Shown one piece after another: positions 36,453-44,890 of a stretch of 47,392 nt of DNA. Origin of the DNA: an uncultured Haliea sp. (GTDB taxonomy: Bacteria; Pseudomonadota; Gammaproteobacteria; Pseudomonadales; Halieaceae); the NCBI GenBank assembly GCA_913062625.1, contig CAJXWP010000015.1, forward strand, positions 1-47,392, written 5' to 3'. Every line of letters begins with the position of its first letter. Position 1 is the first letter of the stretch. A program made the position numbers and the translations under genes. Below the pieces are notes generated by a model. It had not been told where the DNA came from, searched no databases, and saw nothing but the letters and a program-made list of their open reading frames with translations.

Positions 36453-37556
36453 ATGAGTCTTGCCCACAAGGTATTGGCCGTTAATGATGATCTCCCCATT
36501 CGCACGGATGCGCCAGTGCACAGTGGGAAAGTGCGTTCCGTTTACTGGCTGACCGCCGCCGATAGTGCTCGTTTGGTGCTTGAACGAGGCTACGATGTCG
36601 CACCGGATGCCCCATTAGCCATTATGGTCATATCGGATCGTATCTCTGCCTTCGATTGCATATGGCACGGCGAAGGTGGCATGCGCGGAGTTCCCGGCAA
36701 GGGCGCTGCACTGAATGCAATTTCCAATCACTGGTTTCGACTGTTCAGAGAGCAGGGTTTAGCGGAAAGCCACATTCTGGAGGTCCCCCATCCACTGGTT
36801 TGGATTGTGCAAAAGGCTAGGCCGGTGATGATTGAGGCTATTGCTAGGCAATATATTACCGGTTCGATGTGGCGCTCTTATGAGAAGGGCGAGCGAGAGT
36901 TTTGTGGCATCACGATTCCCGATGGTTTGCAGCGCGATCAAAAGTTGCCCGAGTTATTGATCACCCCGTCCAGCAAAGGTGTCTTAAATGACATTCCAGG
37001 TGTGCCCGCTGTCGATGATGTCAACGTCACCCGTCGCGATATTGAGAATAATTTTTCGGCCTTTGAGTTTGATAGCGTTGATGATATAGCGCGTTATGAA
37101 ACCCTGTTGCGCGAGGGCTTTGACGTGATTAGCGCAGAATTGGCACGTTTGGGTCAGGTTTTTGTCGATACAAAATTTGAGTTCGGCTATGTCAAGGATA
37201 AAAGCGGCAATCAAAAACTGATTTATATGGATGAAGTTGGAACACCTGATTCATCGCGAATCTGGGATGGTGAAGCATTGAGCGAGGGTCGGGTGGTTGA
37301 AAACTCAAAAGAAGATTTTCGGCAATTACTGCTACAGCACTTTCCGGACCCTGATATCCTGCTCAATAAGGATCGCATTGCGGAACGAGTGGCTTTGGCG
37401 CGTGACAACGCACTCCCGGTGGATGTGCTAATGGAAATATCGAAAACCTATGTGGGTATCGCGGAGAAAATCACGGGCGCGAGCCTGCAATTAGCCGAAA
37501 ACCCCAAAGCTGAAATCATCGAGGTGTTGCGTAACGACTTTGCGCTCGTTGACTGA
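36453..37556 (+). CDS. purC: phosphoribosylaminoimidazole-succinocarboxamide synthase
   Basis: 367 residues from ATG 36453 with AGGA upstream; a TTG start 45 bases earlier is unlikely. Nucleotide and substrate motifs are [11 protein letters not shown] (N-terminal ATP loop), [17 protein letters not shown], and the C-terminal [18 protein letters not shown], a PurC hallmark. The length matches the long, Ade1-like bacterial form rather than the 240-residue form. It joins aspartate to CAIR in purine synthesis. A TauE exporter gene begins 8 bases after its stop. Confidence 0.95.
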   Translation: MSLAHKVLAVNDDLPIRTDAPVHSGKVRSVYWLTAADSARLVLERGYDVAPDAPLAIMVISDRISAFDCIWHGEGGMRGVPGKGAALNAISNHWFRLFREQGLAESHILEVPHPLVWIVQKARPVMIEAIARQYITGSMWRSYEKGEREFCGITIPDGLQRDQKLPELLITPSSKGVLNDIPGVPAVDDVNVTRRDIENNFSAFEFDSVDDIARYETLLREGFDVISAELARLGQVFVDTKFEFGYVKDKSGNQKLIYMDEVGTPDSSRIWDGEALSEGRVVENSKEDFRQLLLQHFPDPDILLNKDRIAERVALARDNALPVDVLMEISKTYVGIAEKITGASLQLAENPKAEIIEVLRNDFALVD

Positions 37557-37564
37557 GTCAGTTC

Positions 37565-38326
37565 ATGCTAACTGACCCAAGCTTTTACCTCTTCAGTGTG
37601 CCGGCGGTATTGCTGTACGGTGTTACTAAGGGTGGCTTTGGCGGCTCACTGGCGATTATTTCGGTGCCGATGATGGCGTTAGTGATGCCGCCCACTCAGG
37701 CTGCAGCGATTCTTCTACCAATCCTCGTGGTTATGGACTTGTTGGTTGTAAAAGCCTATTGGGGAGTGTTCGATCGTCGAGCACTGTATCTGTTATTGCC
37801 CGCGGCGATACTGGGCATTGGTATCGGTTATCTCTCTGCAGAAGCCATGAATGAGCACTATATGCGCATTTTGATCGGTGTTCTGGCACTCGTGTTCGGG
37901 CTACAGAGCCTAATGGGGCTAAAATCATTCTCGGGCAAGGAGCACAACGCCGTCAGTGGTGGCTTGTTCGGCGCATTAGCGGGCTTTAGCAGCTTCAGTA
38001 TTCACGCGGGCGGACCGCTATTTACCCTATATCTCATGCCGAAGCAGCTATCGCCGTTGTTGTTTGCAGGCACTGCGGGGCTTTTTTTTGCAGTGGTCAA
38101 CGTTGTGAAGTTGGTGCCGTACTATGCCCTTGGGCAGTTTACTCAGGACAATCTTCTGTATTCGCTGGTGCTGATACCGCTAGCGCCTTTGGGCGTGAAG
38201 ATCGGTTATTATCTGGTGCGACATTCAACGCCGACGTTTTACTATTCGGTGGTTAGTTATTGCCTCATACTGGTGGGGGGAAAACTAGTGTGGGATGGCG
38301 TTAGCGCGCTTTCTGGAACGGCTTAA
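37565..38326 (+). CDS. TauE/SafE family sulfite/anion exporter
   Basis: 253 residues with about eight hydrophobic helices. The repeated GxxxGGxGGSLAI (VTKGGFGGSLAIISVPMM) and second-half GFSSFSIHAGGPLFTLYLMP are the paired signatures of the TauE/SafE family. It probably exports sulfite, sulfoacetate or another small anion. It is packed 8 bases behind purC and 23 bases ahead of a TIGR01244 sulfur-related protein, suggesting an operon. Confidence 0.88.
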   Translation: MLTDPSFYLFSVPAVLLYGVTKGGFGGSLAIISVPMMALVMPPTQAAAILLPILVVMDLLVVKAYWGVFDRRALYLLLPAAILGIGIGYLSAEAMNEHYMRILIGVLALVFGLQSLMGLKSFSGKEHNAVSGGLFGALAGFSSFSIHAGGPLFTLYLMPKQLSPLLFAGTAGLFFAVVNVVKLVPYYALGQFTQDNLLYSLVLIPLAPLGVKIGYYLVRHSTPTFYYSVVSYCLILVGGKLVWDGVSALSGTA

Positions 38327-38349
38327 GCGCTAGGCGAGAGGAAGGACGT

Positions 38350-38775
38350 ATGAATATTGTAAAATTAACGGCGAGTCTCGCGGTGTCTGCGCAGATTACA
38401 CTAGACGATGTTGTGCAAATCGCAGCAGCCGGTTATACCGTCTTGATTAATAATCGACCGGATGGCGAAGAGAGTACGCAGCCTCTTAGCGCCTCTATCG
38501 AGGCAGCGGCAGAAGCGGTAGGCATGGAATATCATCACATGCCAATGACCGCGGTCAGCTTTCCGGGGCCAGATTTAGATGCTATGAGTGATCTTTTCGA
38601 CGACCCTTTGCGCCCAGTATTAGCCTTTTGCCGTTCCGGTACACGCTGTGCAAATTTGTGGGTGGCAGGGCGGGCAGATGCTGATATGGCAACCGCACTG
38701 CAGGTGGCATGTCAGTGTGGCTTTGAGCTTGATATGGCCTCGTCCTTTATTGCAGATGCCGCGCAGCCTAAGTAG
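38350..38775 (+). CDS. TIGR01244 (DUF442/Blh-like) phosphatase-fold sulfur protein
   Basis: 141 residues, tyrosine-phosphatase-like fold. The active-loop sequence AFCRSGTRCANLW has the Cys-x5-Arg pattern, preceded by TVLINNRPDGEESTQP, the family hallmark. Members are proposed to be sulfur transferases that act with sulfide oxidation or TauE-type exporters; the TauE gene lies 23 bases upstream, which fits. The RBS AGGAAGGA lies just before the ATG. Confidence 0.87.
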   Translation: MNIVKLTASLAVSAQITLDDVVQIAAAGYTVLINNRPDGEESTQPLSASIEAAAEAVGMEYHHMPMTAVSFPGPDLDAMSDLFDDPLRPVLAFCRSGTRCANLWVAGRADADMATALQVACQCGFELDMASSFIADAAQPK

Positions 38776-38812
38776 CGTGTATCGCTGGTATACAGTCACG
38801 TAAGGAAGGTTT

Positions 38813-39523
38813 ATGCCTGAGACTATCGAAGCTCGCCCCGCCAGCACGGTTGTGTTGTTGAGGGATACCGACAATGGTCTTGAGACACTACTATTAAAAC
38901 GCAACAAGGCGCTGGTTTTCGCTGGTGGTGCTTGGGTTTTCCCAGGCGGCTCAGTTGACCCAGAGGACTTTGAAGCTGGGGACGGCAGCATCGCTAAAGC
39001 CTCGCGAATTGCCGCCGCACGGGAGGCGAATGAGGAGTCAGGTTTGTCGCCAAAGCTTGATGACATGGTGTTGCTGAGTCACTGGACCACGCCGGTGGGT
39101 GAGCCGCGGCGTTTCTCTACGTGGATTTATGCGGCGCCACTGGCGGAAGACGTTGAAGTGGTGATTGATGGCGGTGAAATTCACGACTCTCGATGGCTGA
39201 GTGTGCGCGCTGCTGCGGCCGAACATGAGTCTGGCAATCTGGTTATGTTGCCTCCGACCTACTTTACACTGCTGGGACTTTCACGTTATTCCAGTGTGGC
39301 GCAGATGGTTGCGCAGGAGCGCAGCTCCCCGGTGCCGGAGGTGTTCCCCGTGTTCGCCAATGATGGAGAGCAGGTGATGGTGATGTTTCCCGGGGATGCA
39401 GGTTATGACAGTACCGATGGCAGTCTCCCTGGAGCTCGCCATCGAGCGGTATTGGGTCACAAGTGCTGGCAATATGAGTACTCAGATGTCGATCCTACAT
39501 ACCCTCCCATATTAAAACGGTAG
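38813..39523 (+). CDS. NUDIX hydrolase
   Basis: 236 residues. The Nudix box is recognisable: GGSVDPEDFEAGDGSIAK, then ASRIAAAREANEESGL, with REANEESG supplying the metal-binding Glu. The insertion within the box and the length match the long NUDIX proteins related to coenzyme A or NUDT19-like hydrolases. It would cleave a nucleoside-diphosphate-linked compound. RBS AAGGAAGG. It follows the TIGR01244 gene by 37 bases. Confidence 0.85.
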   Translation: MPETIEARPASTVVLLRDTDNGLETLLLKRNKALVFAGGAWVFPGGSVDPEDFEAGDGSIAKASRIAAAREANEESGLSPKLDDMVLLSHWTTPVGEPRRFSTWIYAAPLAEDVEVVIDGGEIHDSRWLSVRAAAAEHESGNLVMLPPTYFTLLGLSRYSSVAQMVAQERSSPVPEVFPVFANDGEQVMVMFPGDAGYDSTDGSLPGARHRAVLGHKCWQYEYSDVDPTYPPILKR

Positions 39524-39729
39524 ATAACTTTAATATACTGCCAAGCAGTACAAAATCCTTTGGGATGTTCCAGGATGTATTTTCCATTAGCTGATTGTGT
39601 TGTTTGCCTCTGCACTGGCGCAGGCACCTCAGTCGTCGCTTTTAAGCGGGTGAGTGTTGTTAGCACGCTGGCTGTTGACGATTTAAACTTCAAAACATTA
39701 GATCACTGGGTGAAGACGGGAGAGAAGCG

Positions 39730-40128
39730 ATGACGGAAGGTGGGTGCCTGTGTGGCGCGGTGCGCTTTGGGGTTGAAGCGTTTAACTCAGCCATTTTTAA
39801 GTGTCACTGCTCCAAATGCCGGAAGGCTTTTGGGGGTGCATCCAGTGCTGCGGCGCTGGTCCGTGAAGACGATTTTTCTTGGCTACAGGGCGATGAGCGC
39901 GTGCGGGAGTTTCAATGTGAAAGTGGATTCAAGCGCCGGTTCTGTCCCGATTGCGGATCGATACTGCCGCAGTATTTGCCTGACTATACATTGCACTGGA
40001 TACCGGTAGGGTTGCTCGATTCTGACCCTGGTGTTCGGCTGAAACAGCATATTCATGTCAGTTCCAAGGCTGCCTGGGAAGTTCTCGATGCAGATACTCA
40101 GCAGTATCGTGAGGGATTTGGTTCGTGA
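39730..40128 (+). CDS. GFA family (glutathione-dependent formaldehyde-activating type) protein
   Basis: 132 residues. Zinc-binding Cys clusters are complete: GGCLCGAVRF, KCHCSKCRKAFG and RFCPDCGS, the GFA/CENP-V pattern. Members of this family may help formaldehyde react with glutathione, but most are of unknown function. RBS GGGAGAG precedes ATG 39730. It stands between the NUDIX gene and the DUF2805 gene. Confidence 0.88.
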   Translation: MTEGGCLCGAVRFGVEAFNSAIFKCHCSKCRKAFGGASSAAALVREDDFSWLQGDERVREFQCESGFKRRFCPDCGSILPQYLPDYTLHWIPVGLLDSDPGVRLKQHIHVSSKAAWEVLDADTQQYREGFGS

Positions 40129-40218
40129 CGGAACATTAGGCGGTTTGCAAATGCGGCTGAAAAGCGAATGCACGGTCACCCTGGTAGTCTCCCATCTGCT
40201 TTTTATCCGGTGTTACCG

Positions 40219-40461
40219 CTAGCGCATCTTTTGGGTGGGGCAACGGAACTTGCCTACCGTAAAATCACGCCGAGATAAGTGCTTGGTGCGCCTACCCGTA
40301 ACACGCTTGCGCCAAACCTGAAAAGAGCGCGGTTTTATTTCTTGACGCATGAGCTTAATCACTTGCGGCTCTGACAGTCCATAGGCGGCATAAATCGCCT
40401 CGAAAGGCGTCCGATCTTCCCAGGCCATCTCAATGATTCGACTGATCTCACTGGGATCCAT
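40219..40461 (-). CDS. DUF2805 (TIGR03643) family protein
   Basis: 80 residues from ATG 40461, chosen for AAAAGAG upstream; a longer frame to 40524 has no ribosome site. The sequence MDPSEISRIIEMAWEDRTPF then IKPRSFQVWRKRVTGR and a closing GKFRCPTQK is typical of TIGR03643. The helical N-terminus resembles a helix-turn-helix and the basic middle suggests nucleic-acid binding. In other genomes this family often sits with DUF2256 and photolyase genes; here it is about 33 kb away from them. Function unknown. Confidence 0.88.
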   Translation of the reverse strand: MDPSEISRIIEMAWEDRTPFEAIYAAYGLSEPQVIKLMRQEIKPRSFQVWRKRVTGRRTKHLSRRDFTVGKFRCPTQKMR

Positions 40462-40830
40462 GATGACTCTTTTCCCGTTAATGGCACACTGCCGCAAACT
40501 GCTTGCTTGTGGATGAAATAACACGCTGCAGCAGTATACCGTTTGCAGGCCACCTAAAGCCCGCTTTGTGTCGCGAATTTAACCGTTGATACGACAGATG
40601 CAGTTAACATGGCCATCGGCGTTTTAAACTCAGAGGGTTTCCTTTGCCGACTGTCCCTTGACTCTTGGGTAAAAGACAGTAGCCTTCAACCATGCAGCAT
40701 CAGCCTAATGGTATCGTGGGAGCTAGATTGTCAGACCCTCGAGTCTCACAATTCCTCATGACCGCCACCTATGTGGTTGGGGCGGCTGGGTACTTTGCGC
40801 TCTCGGCGCTGGCTACATAACAACTTAGTG
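40462..40830. other. intergenic region before the sulfotransferase, no gene seen
   Basis: About 370 bases. An in-frame ATG at 40771 would extend the sulfotransferase but adds a segment unlike the family (MWLGRLGTLRSRRW). No operator, terminator or RNA structure stands out. Confidence 0.4.
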
Positions 40831-42018
40831 ATGGCAGAGACTGAAGCAATGGCGATAAGTACTAACCTGTTGGGCCTAGAGTATGTGATAACAATGGCAA
40901 AGCAGCGCACTGGACTGGACGATTTTGGGGACGATAGCTTTCGGGCACCACTGAAAATTCTATTAGAAGCGCTTGTTGAACAGGCCGATCTTAACGAGGC
41001 CGGCATTCAAGGGCAGTCCGAAAGAATTATAGAGATCCTGTGCCAGCGCCTTCTCGCGCAGAGCTTTTTTGATAAGTACCCTGACATTCTTAACGAAGAA
41101 ATATTGAATCCAGTGGTGATAGTCGGCTTGCCTCGCACGGGCACGACGATGTTACATAGAACATTGGGCAGTGATCAGCGCTTTTACACGCCAATATGGT
41201 TTGAGACCAGATTTCCCTCGCCCCCCATAGATTGGGATTTTACCGGTGAAGACCCGAGGCTGGAAGCCGCCAAGGCTGAAATACTGGGAATGCTCGATGC
41301 CAATCCCGAGTTGGCTGCTATGCACCCGTTTGATGCAGAAGCCGCCGACGAAGAAATTATGCTATTGGAGCAGTCTTTTTACAGCAGTGTGCCTGAGGCT
41401 TTTTGTAATATCCCTGATTATGCCAACTGGGTCGACAGTCACGATAATACCCCTGGGTATCAATATTTATACAGAGTATTGCAATTCTTGCAGTGGCAGA
41501 AAAAACGTAAGGGACAAGAGGGTCGGCGGTGGTTGCTAAAAGCGCCACATCACATGCACCATCTTGATTTGTTGCTAGCGACATTTCCCGGAGTGAAAGT
41601 TGTTCAGACTCACCGTGACCCTTTAGAGACGATACCTTCATTTACCAGTCTCAATTATGGCTTGTGGAAGTTAAATACAGACAATCCCGATGCACAGGCG
41701 GTCGCAGATATCTGGTGTGCCAAGTTTTCTCGCAGTATGCGCCGGGCCATTGGCATACGCGATCAACATCCAGACTGTTTTTTCGATGTCAACTATAAGG
41801 ATACAACGCGCAATGCCGATGGTGTTCTAGAGTCGATCTATAAATTTATCGATATGGAATTTACCGATGGGGCAAAAGCGGGGATAGAGAAATGGCGGGA
41901 TAAAAACCGACGTGATGATCGCGCTGCCCATGAATACAGTTCAGAACAGTTTGGTTATACCGAAGATTTTCTTAAAGCTGAATTTAAAGACTATCGCCAC
42001 CGTTATGGCTTTGAATAA
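40831..42018 (+). CDS. sulfotransferase-family protein (PAPS-binding fold)
   Basis: 395 residues from ATG 40831; starts at 40771 and 40849 are alternatives and no ribosome site decides clearly. The 5'-phosphosulfate loop VVIVGLPRTGTTMLHRTL lies near residue 97, and the 3'-phosphate segment VVQTHRDPLETIPSF further on. LKAPHHMHHLDLLLATFPGV supplies the catalytic His region. It fits the broad family found beside lipid-catabolic genes in marine Gammaproteobacteria, though whether it truly transfers sulfate is unproven. It may act on a steroid or isoprenoid alcohol. Confidence 0.85.
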   Translation: MAETEAMAISTNLLGLEYVITMAKQRTGLDDFGDDSFRAPLKILLEALVEQADLNEAGIQGQSERIIEILCQRLLAQSFFDKYPDILNEEILNPVVIVGLPRTGTTMLHRTLGSDQRFYTPIWFETRFPSPPIDWDFTGEDPRLEAAKAEILGMLDANPELAAMHPFDAEAADEEIMLLEQSFYSSVPEAFCNIPDYANWVDSHDNTPGYQYLYRVLQFLQWQKKRKGQEGRRWLLKAPHHMHHLDLLLATFPGVKVVQTHRDPLETIPSFTSLNYGLWKLNTDNPDAQAVADIWCAKFSRSMRRAIGIRDQHPDCFFDVNYKDTTRNADGVLESIYKFIDMEFTDGAKAGIEKWRDKNRRDDRAAHEYSSEQFGYTEDFLKAEFKDYRHRYGFE

Positions 42019-42160
42019 TCGGTATATCTAATGATTGGTTAACGCTGAATATTGCTGATTTAACTTGGTAAAATACGGTGACTACTCTACTTAACTCACC
42101 TTGCGCCGTTGGCAATTAAATCCCCAATAAAGCAACCGCACGCCGCTGAGCTGCCTTAGT

Positions 42161-43003
42161 TTATTCGCCGGGGGCGAAATCGACGCCCTGAGTGACGGCT
42201 TCCCAAGTGTCCAATGACTGTCCAACCTGAGTTAGCTTGTCGCGGTAGGTGGTCAATACGCCGGCCCCTAGCAGCAGCTGCGCTGGTAGCTCGTCCATAT
42301 AGGCTAGATCAATAAACACCTGTGCCGCCCGCACAGGGTCGCCCGGTTGTTTGCCGTCCATCTCGCCAATCATGTCCAGTCGTGATCCCACATGCTCATA
42401 ATAGTCGTCAATGGGCGTCTGGGTGCGCTGCATAGAGCGGCCCGACCAATCTGTGCGGAAAGCGCCCGGCTGAATTGAACATACCTTGATGCCAAACGGG
42501 GCTACTTCCTTTGCCAGCGCTTCCATCAAACCTTCAAGAGCGTACTTGGAGGCACTGTAATACCCAGTGCCCGGGTTGGCCATTAAGCCCGCCTGAGAGG
42601 AGTTGTTTAAAATGACGCCTCTGCCGCGCTGTCGCATATGGGGCAATACCGCCTTGGTCAACGCCAAGACACCAAAGAAATTAGTTTCGAACAGCTGCCG
42701 CACGGCCGCTTCTTCGCCTTCTTCAATCGCACCCACATAGCCATAGCCCGCGTTATTGACCAATACATCGATGACGCCAAAATGACCTAGCGCCGCAGAT
42801 AGCGCCGCCTCGATTTGATGCGCGTCCGTGACATCCAGTGCTAACGACAGAGTTTGCTTTGGATATCGCTGACATATATCGGCGATGGCCTCTGGACGTC
42901 GAGCGGTGACCGCCACACTGTCGCCATGCGCAAGTGCTGCCAGCGCAATGTGTCGTCCAAAGCCAGTTGAACATCCGGTAATAAACCAAATTTTCGGGCT
43001 CAT
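42161..43003 (-). CDS. short-chain dehydrogenase/reductase
   Basis: 280 residues, classical SDR. The cofactor loop TGCSTGFG is near residue 9, NNAG near 87, the catalytic Ser in NNSSQAGLM, and YSASK near 157. The lack of Asp or Arg at the end of the second strand (TARRPEA) suggests NADP(H) preference. It oxidises or reduces a hydroxyl or keto group. Its ATG directly follows the stop of the DUF1214-like gene, so the two are coupled and probably share a pathway. Confidence 0.9.
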   Translation of the reverse strand: MSPKIWFITGCSTGFGRHIALAALAHGDSVAVTARRPEAIADICQRYPKQTLSLALDVTDAHQIEAALSAALGHFGVIDVLVNNAGYGYVGAIEEGEEAAVRQLFETNFFGVLALTKAVLPHMRQRGRGVILNNSSQAGLMANPGTGYYSASKYALEGLMEALAKEVAPFGIKVCSIQPGAFRTDWSGRSMQRTQTPIDDYYEHVGSRLDMIGEMDGKQPGDPVRAAQVFIDLAYMDELPAQLLLGAGVLTTYRDKLTQVGQSLDTWEAVTQGVDFAPGE

Positions 43004-44254
43004 CTATGTTTCCCCTGCGAGCCGCCAAGCATAGCTTGCGGCTCGTTCGTTGCTTATGCGCTGGCGTTGGTCTGCAGAAATCTTTTTGTTTTCAGACAAG
43101 GTGGCCTGATACTCTGCTAAGTTGACCAGTGACGAGCGCACTCCCAAACTATCGGACGCTTTGCCACCCGCAAATTCAGCCCAACGTAAGGTCAGAATGC
43201 CCTCGCGCATATCGGTGGGGTCCAGCCAATTGTGTACGCCAGGGTCAGTCATCGAGAGAACGAAGGTGTAACTACCATCCGCATTTGAGAGCGATTGTGC
43301 GCTGTTCATACAGCCGTTGCGTTCCGTAATATTATTAGTAGTACCCCATATGTTGGTAATGGGGGCGATGAAATAGTCGGCCCCACCCATGTCGACTTCC
43401 AGCACGATAGCGTGTTTGGAGTCGGGCAACTGGAAGTGGCCCATGATATAAATCTGCCCAACCTGGGCGCCGTCGTCTTCTCGATCGATAAGGAAACTAA
43501 AATCGTTGGCTTCTTTCTGCAGCGCTTGGTTGTTCCAGCGATGGGAATTGGTTGCGTATTTGCGCATGTACTGGCCAGCCAGTTCAATCAGTTCATCGCG
43601 CCCTCGTTGGGCCTGCGCGGGTGCCGGCCCCAAGCGTTCAACCTGTAGCTCATTCACGCGGTCCCCAGCCCAATCAAAGATGACATCGCGAATATAGAAT
43701 TCAAACGCGCTATCGTCGGTCTGAACGTGATTGACGCGTTCACCCGCCGGACGGTTGTCTACGGTTATTTCAAATCGACCCTCTTCGTCTAGTATCAGGT
43801 CTTTGCCGTTGACCAGGCCAACGGTGCGCATATCTTTGTCCCACAAGGTAAAGTAATTCTCCACCAGGCGTTTTTTTTGCACCCGACCGCTAATCACATA
43901 TTGCTCAGAACCCTGCACAGGAATTACCCGATATACGCTGTCTGGATTATCGATTCCCCAGCGCGAGCCGGGAATATGCTGGCCGTCTAAATCATGAGAC
44001 AGGCGACTGATAGTAATAACTTTGGGGTAAAGCGGATCTTGGTTTAGCGCCCAGACCACTGCACTAAACATGACTTCTTTAAACGCCGCATCGAAACAGG
44101 CCCGCATATCAGATGACGGTTTAGCTAAGTCGAGCCAGTAAGCTGCCACGTTCGTGTAAACCTCCTGTAGCTCAGGCGAATTGAACAATTCCAGAGCCAG
44201 TAATTCGTGCTCTCGCTGCTGAGGTGTATCGATAGGGTTGTTGACCTTAGCCAC
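43004..44254 (-). CDS. DUF1214-like protein
   Basis: 416 residues from GTG 44254, with AAGGAC 7 bases upstream. The C-terminal MTDPGVHNWLDPTDMREGIL then TLRWAEFAGG resembles the DUF1214 fold, in which a His-Asn-Trp motif heads a beta-rich domain. The N-terminal part is helical and unassigned. No signal peptide is present. It runs straight into the SDR gene, implying a shared operon. DUF1214 proteins occur near steroid and lipid-degradation genes, but their role is unknown. Confidence 0.65.
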   Translation of the reverse strand: MAKVNNPIDTPQQREHELLALELFNSPELQEVYTNVAAYWLDLAKPSSDMRACFDAAFKEVMFSAVVWALNQDPLYPKVITISRLSHDLDGQHIPGSRWGIDNPDSVYRVIPVQGSEQYVISGRVQKKRLVENYFTLWDKDMRTVGLVNGKDLILDEEGRFEITVDNRPAGERVNHVQTDDSAFEFYIRDVIFDWAGDRVNELQVERLGPAPAQAQRGRDELIELAGQYMRKYATNSHRWNNQALQKEANDFSFLIDREDDGAQVGQIYIMGHFQLPDSKHAIVLEVDMGGADYFIAPITNIWGTTNNITERNGCMNSAQSLSNADGSYTFVLSMTDPGVHNWLDPTDMREGILTLRWAEFAGGKASDSLGVRSSLVNLAEYQATLSENKKISADQRQRISNERAASYAWRLAGET

Positions 44255-44338
44255 CGTAAAAGTCCTTCTATATAAACATCACAAGTGTAGTTTATGCGTG
44301 CGGTAATTTCGCGCAACCCATCGGTATACATTTAAATT

Positions 44339-44470
44339 ATGAGCTTACCGCTGGCACAGATAGGTGTACTGGGCTTAACACAGGCCGTCGTCACAGTGGA
44401 GCAGCTGGGTGCCAGCGCGAATAAAGATAATTTTTTGGCTTGTGGTCGCAGTGACAAGCGGTCAGCCTAG
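44339..44470 (+). pseudogene. possible CaiB/BaiF CoA-transferase N-terminal relic
   Basis: Plus frame from ATG 44339: MSLPLAQIGVLGLTQAVVTV then EQLGASANKDNFLACGRSDK and RSA before TAG. The opening resembles the LPLAxIRVLDLTQ start of CaiB family proteins, and FLACGRSDKRSA is like their FLACNRNKRSIAL segment, with the intervening 30 or so residues shortened. It reads as an internally deleted and truncated relic. A chance match cannot be ruled out. Confidence 0.4.
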
Positions 44471-44890
44471 CCAGCCAGCTTCATCGCCTGCCAAGGTATC
44501 TCGCCCTTGACTATGAAAACCTTGTGGCCCAAGTTCAGCGCCACCAAGACAAACCACGATTGTCGGAAGGACTGGGGCCCTCTTTGTCGTTATAGTGTGA
44601 GCTGGCTAATGGTGAGATGGTGACGGCTGCGAGGACAATAATGGTGAGGACTTTTTGGCGTCGAAATTGAGGATATTCAGTCTCAGGTTGCGATGTTTGG
44701 ATAATTGTGAGAGCCATCAGACAGTGTATTCAGAGATGGAAGCCGCCAACAGGACAAATTTAGTAGGGCCTTTCAGTGCCCTGTGGGCCAATGACGACTA
44801 ATTTTTTAAACCTTTCGGTCATTACGGCAATTCTGAGGCTGCAATGCGCAGTGATTACGCTACCATGTAGTCGAAATTTGTGGAGTACCG
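44471..44890. other. gap before the KstD-like gene
   Basis: About 420 bases. A short plus-strand frame reads YLALDYENLVAQVQRHQDKP then RLSEGLGPSLSL, which has coding-like character but no recognisable family. It may be the end of a decayed gene. The KstD-like promoter must lie in the last part. Confidence 0.35.
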
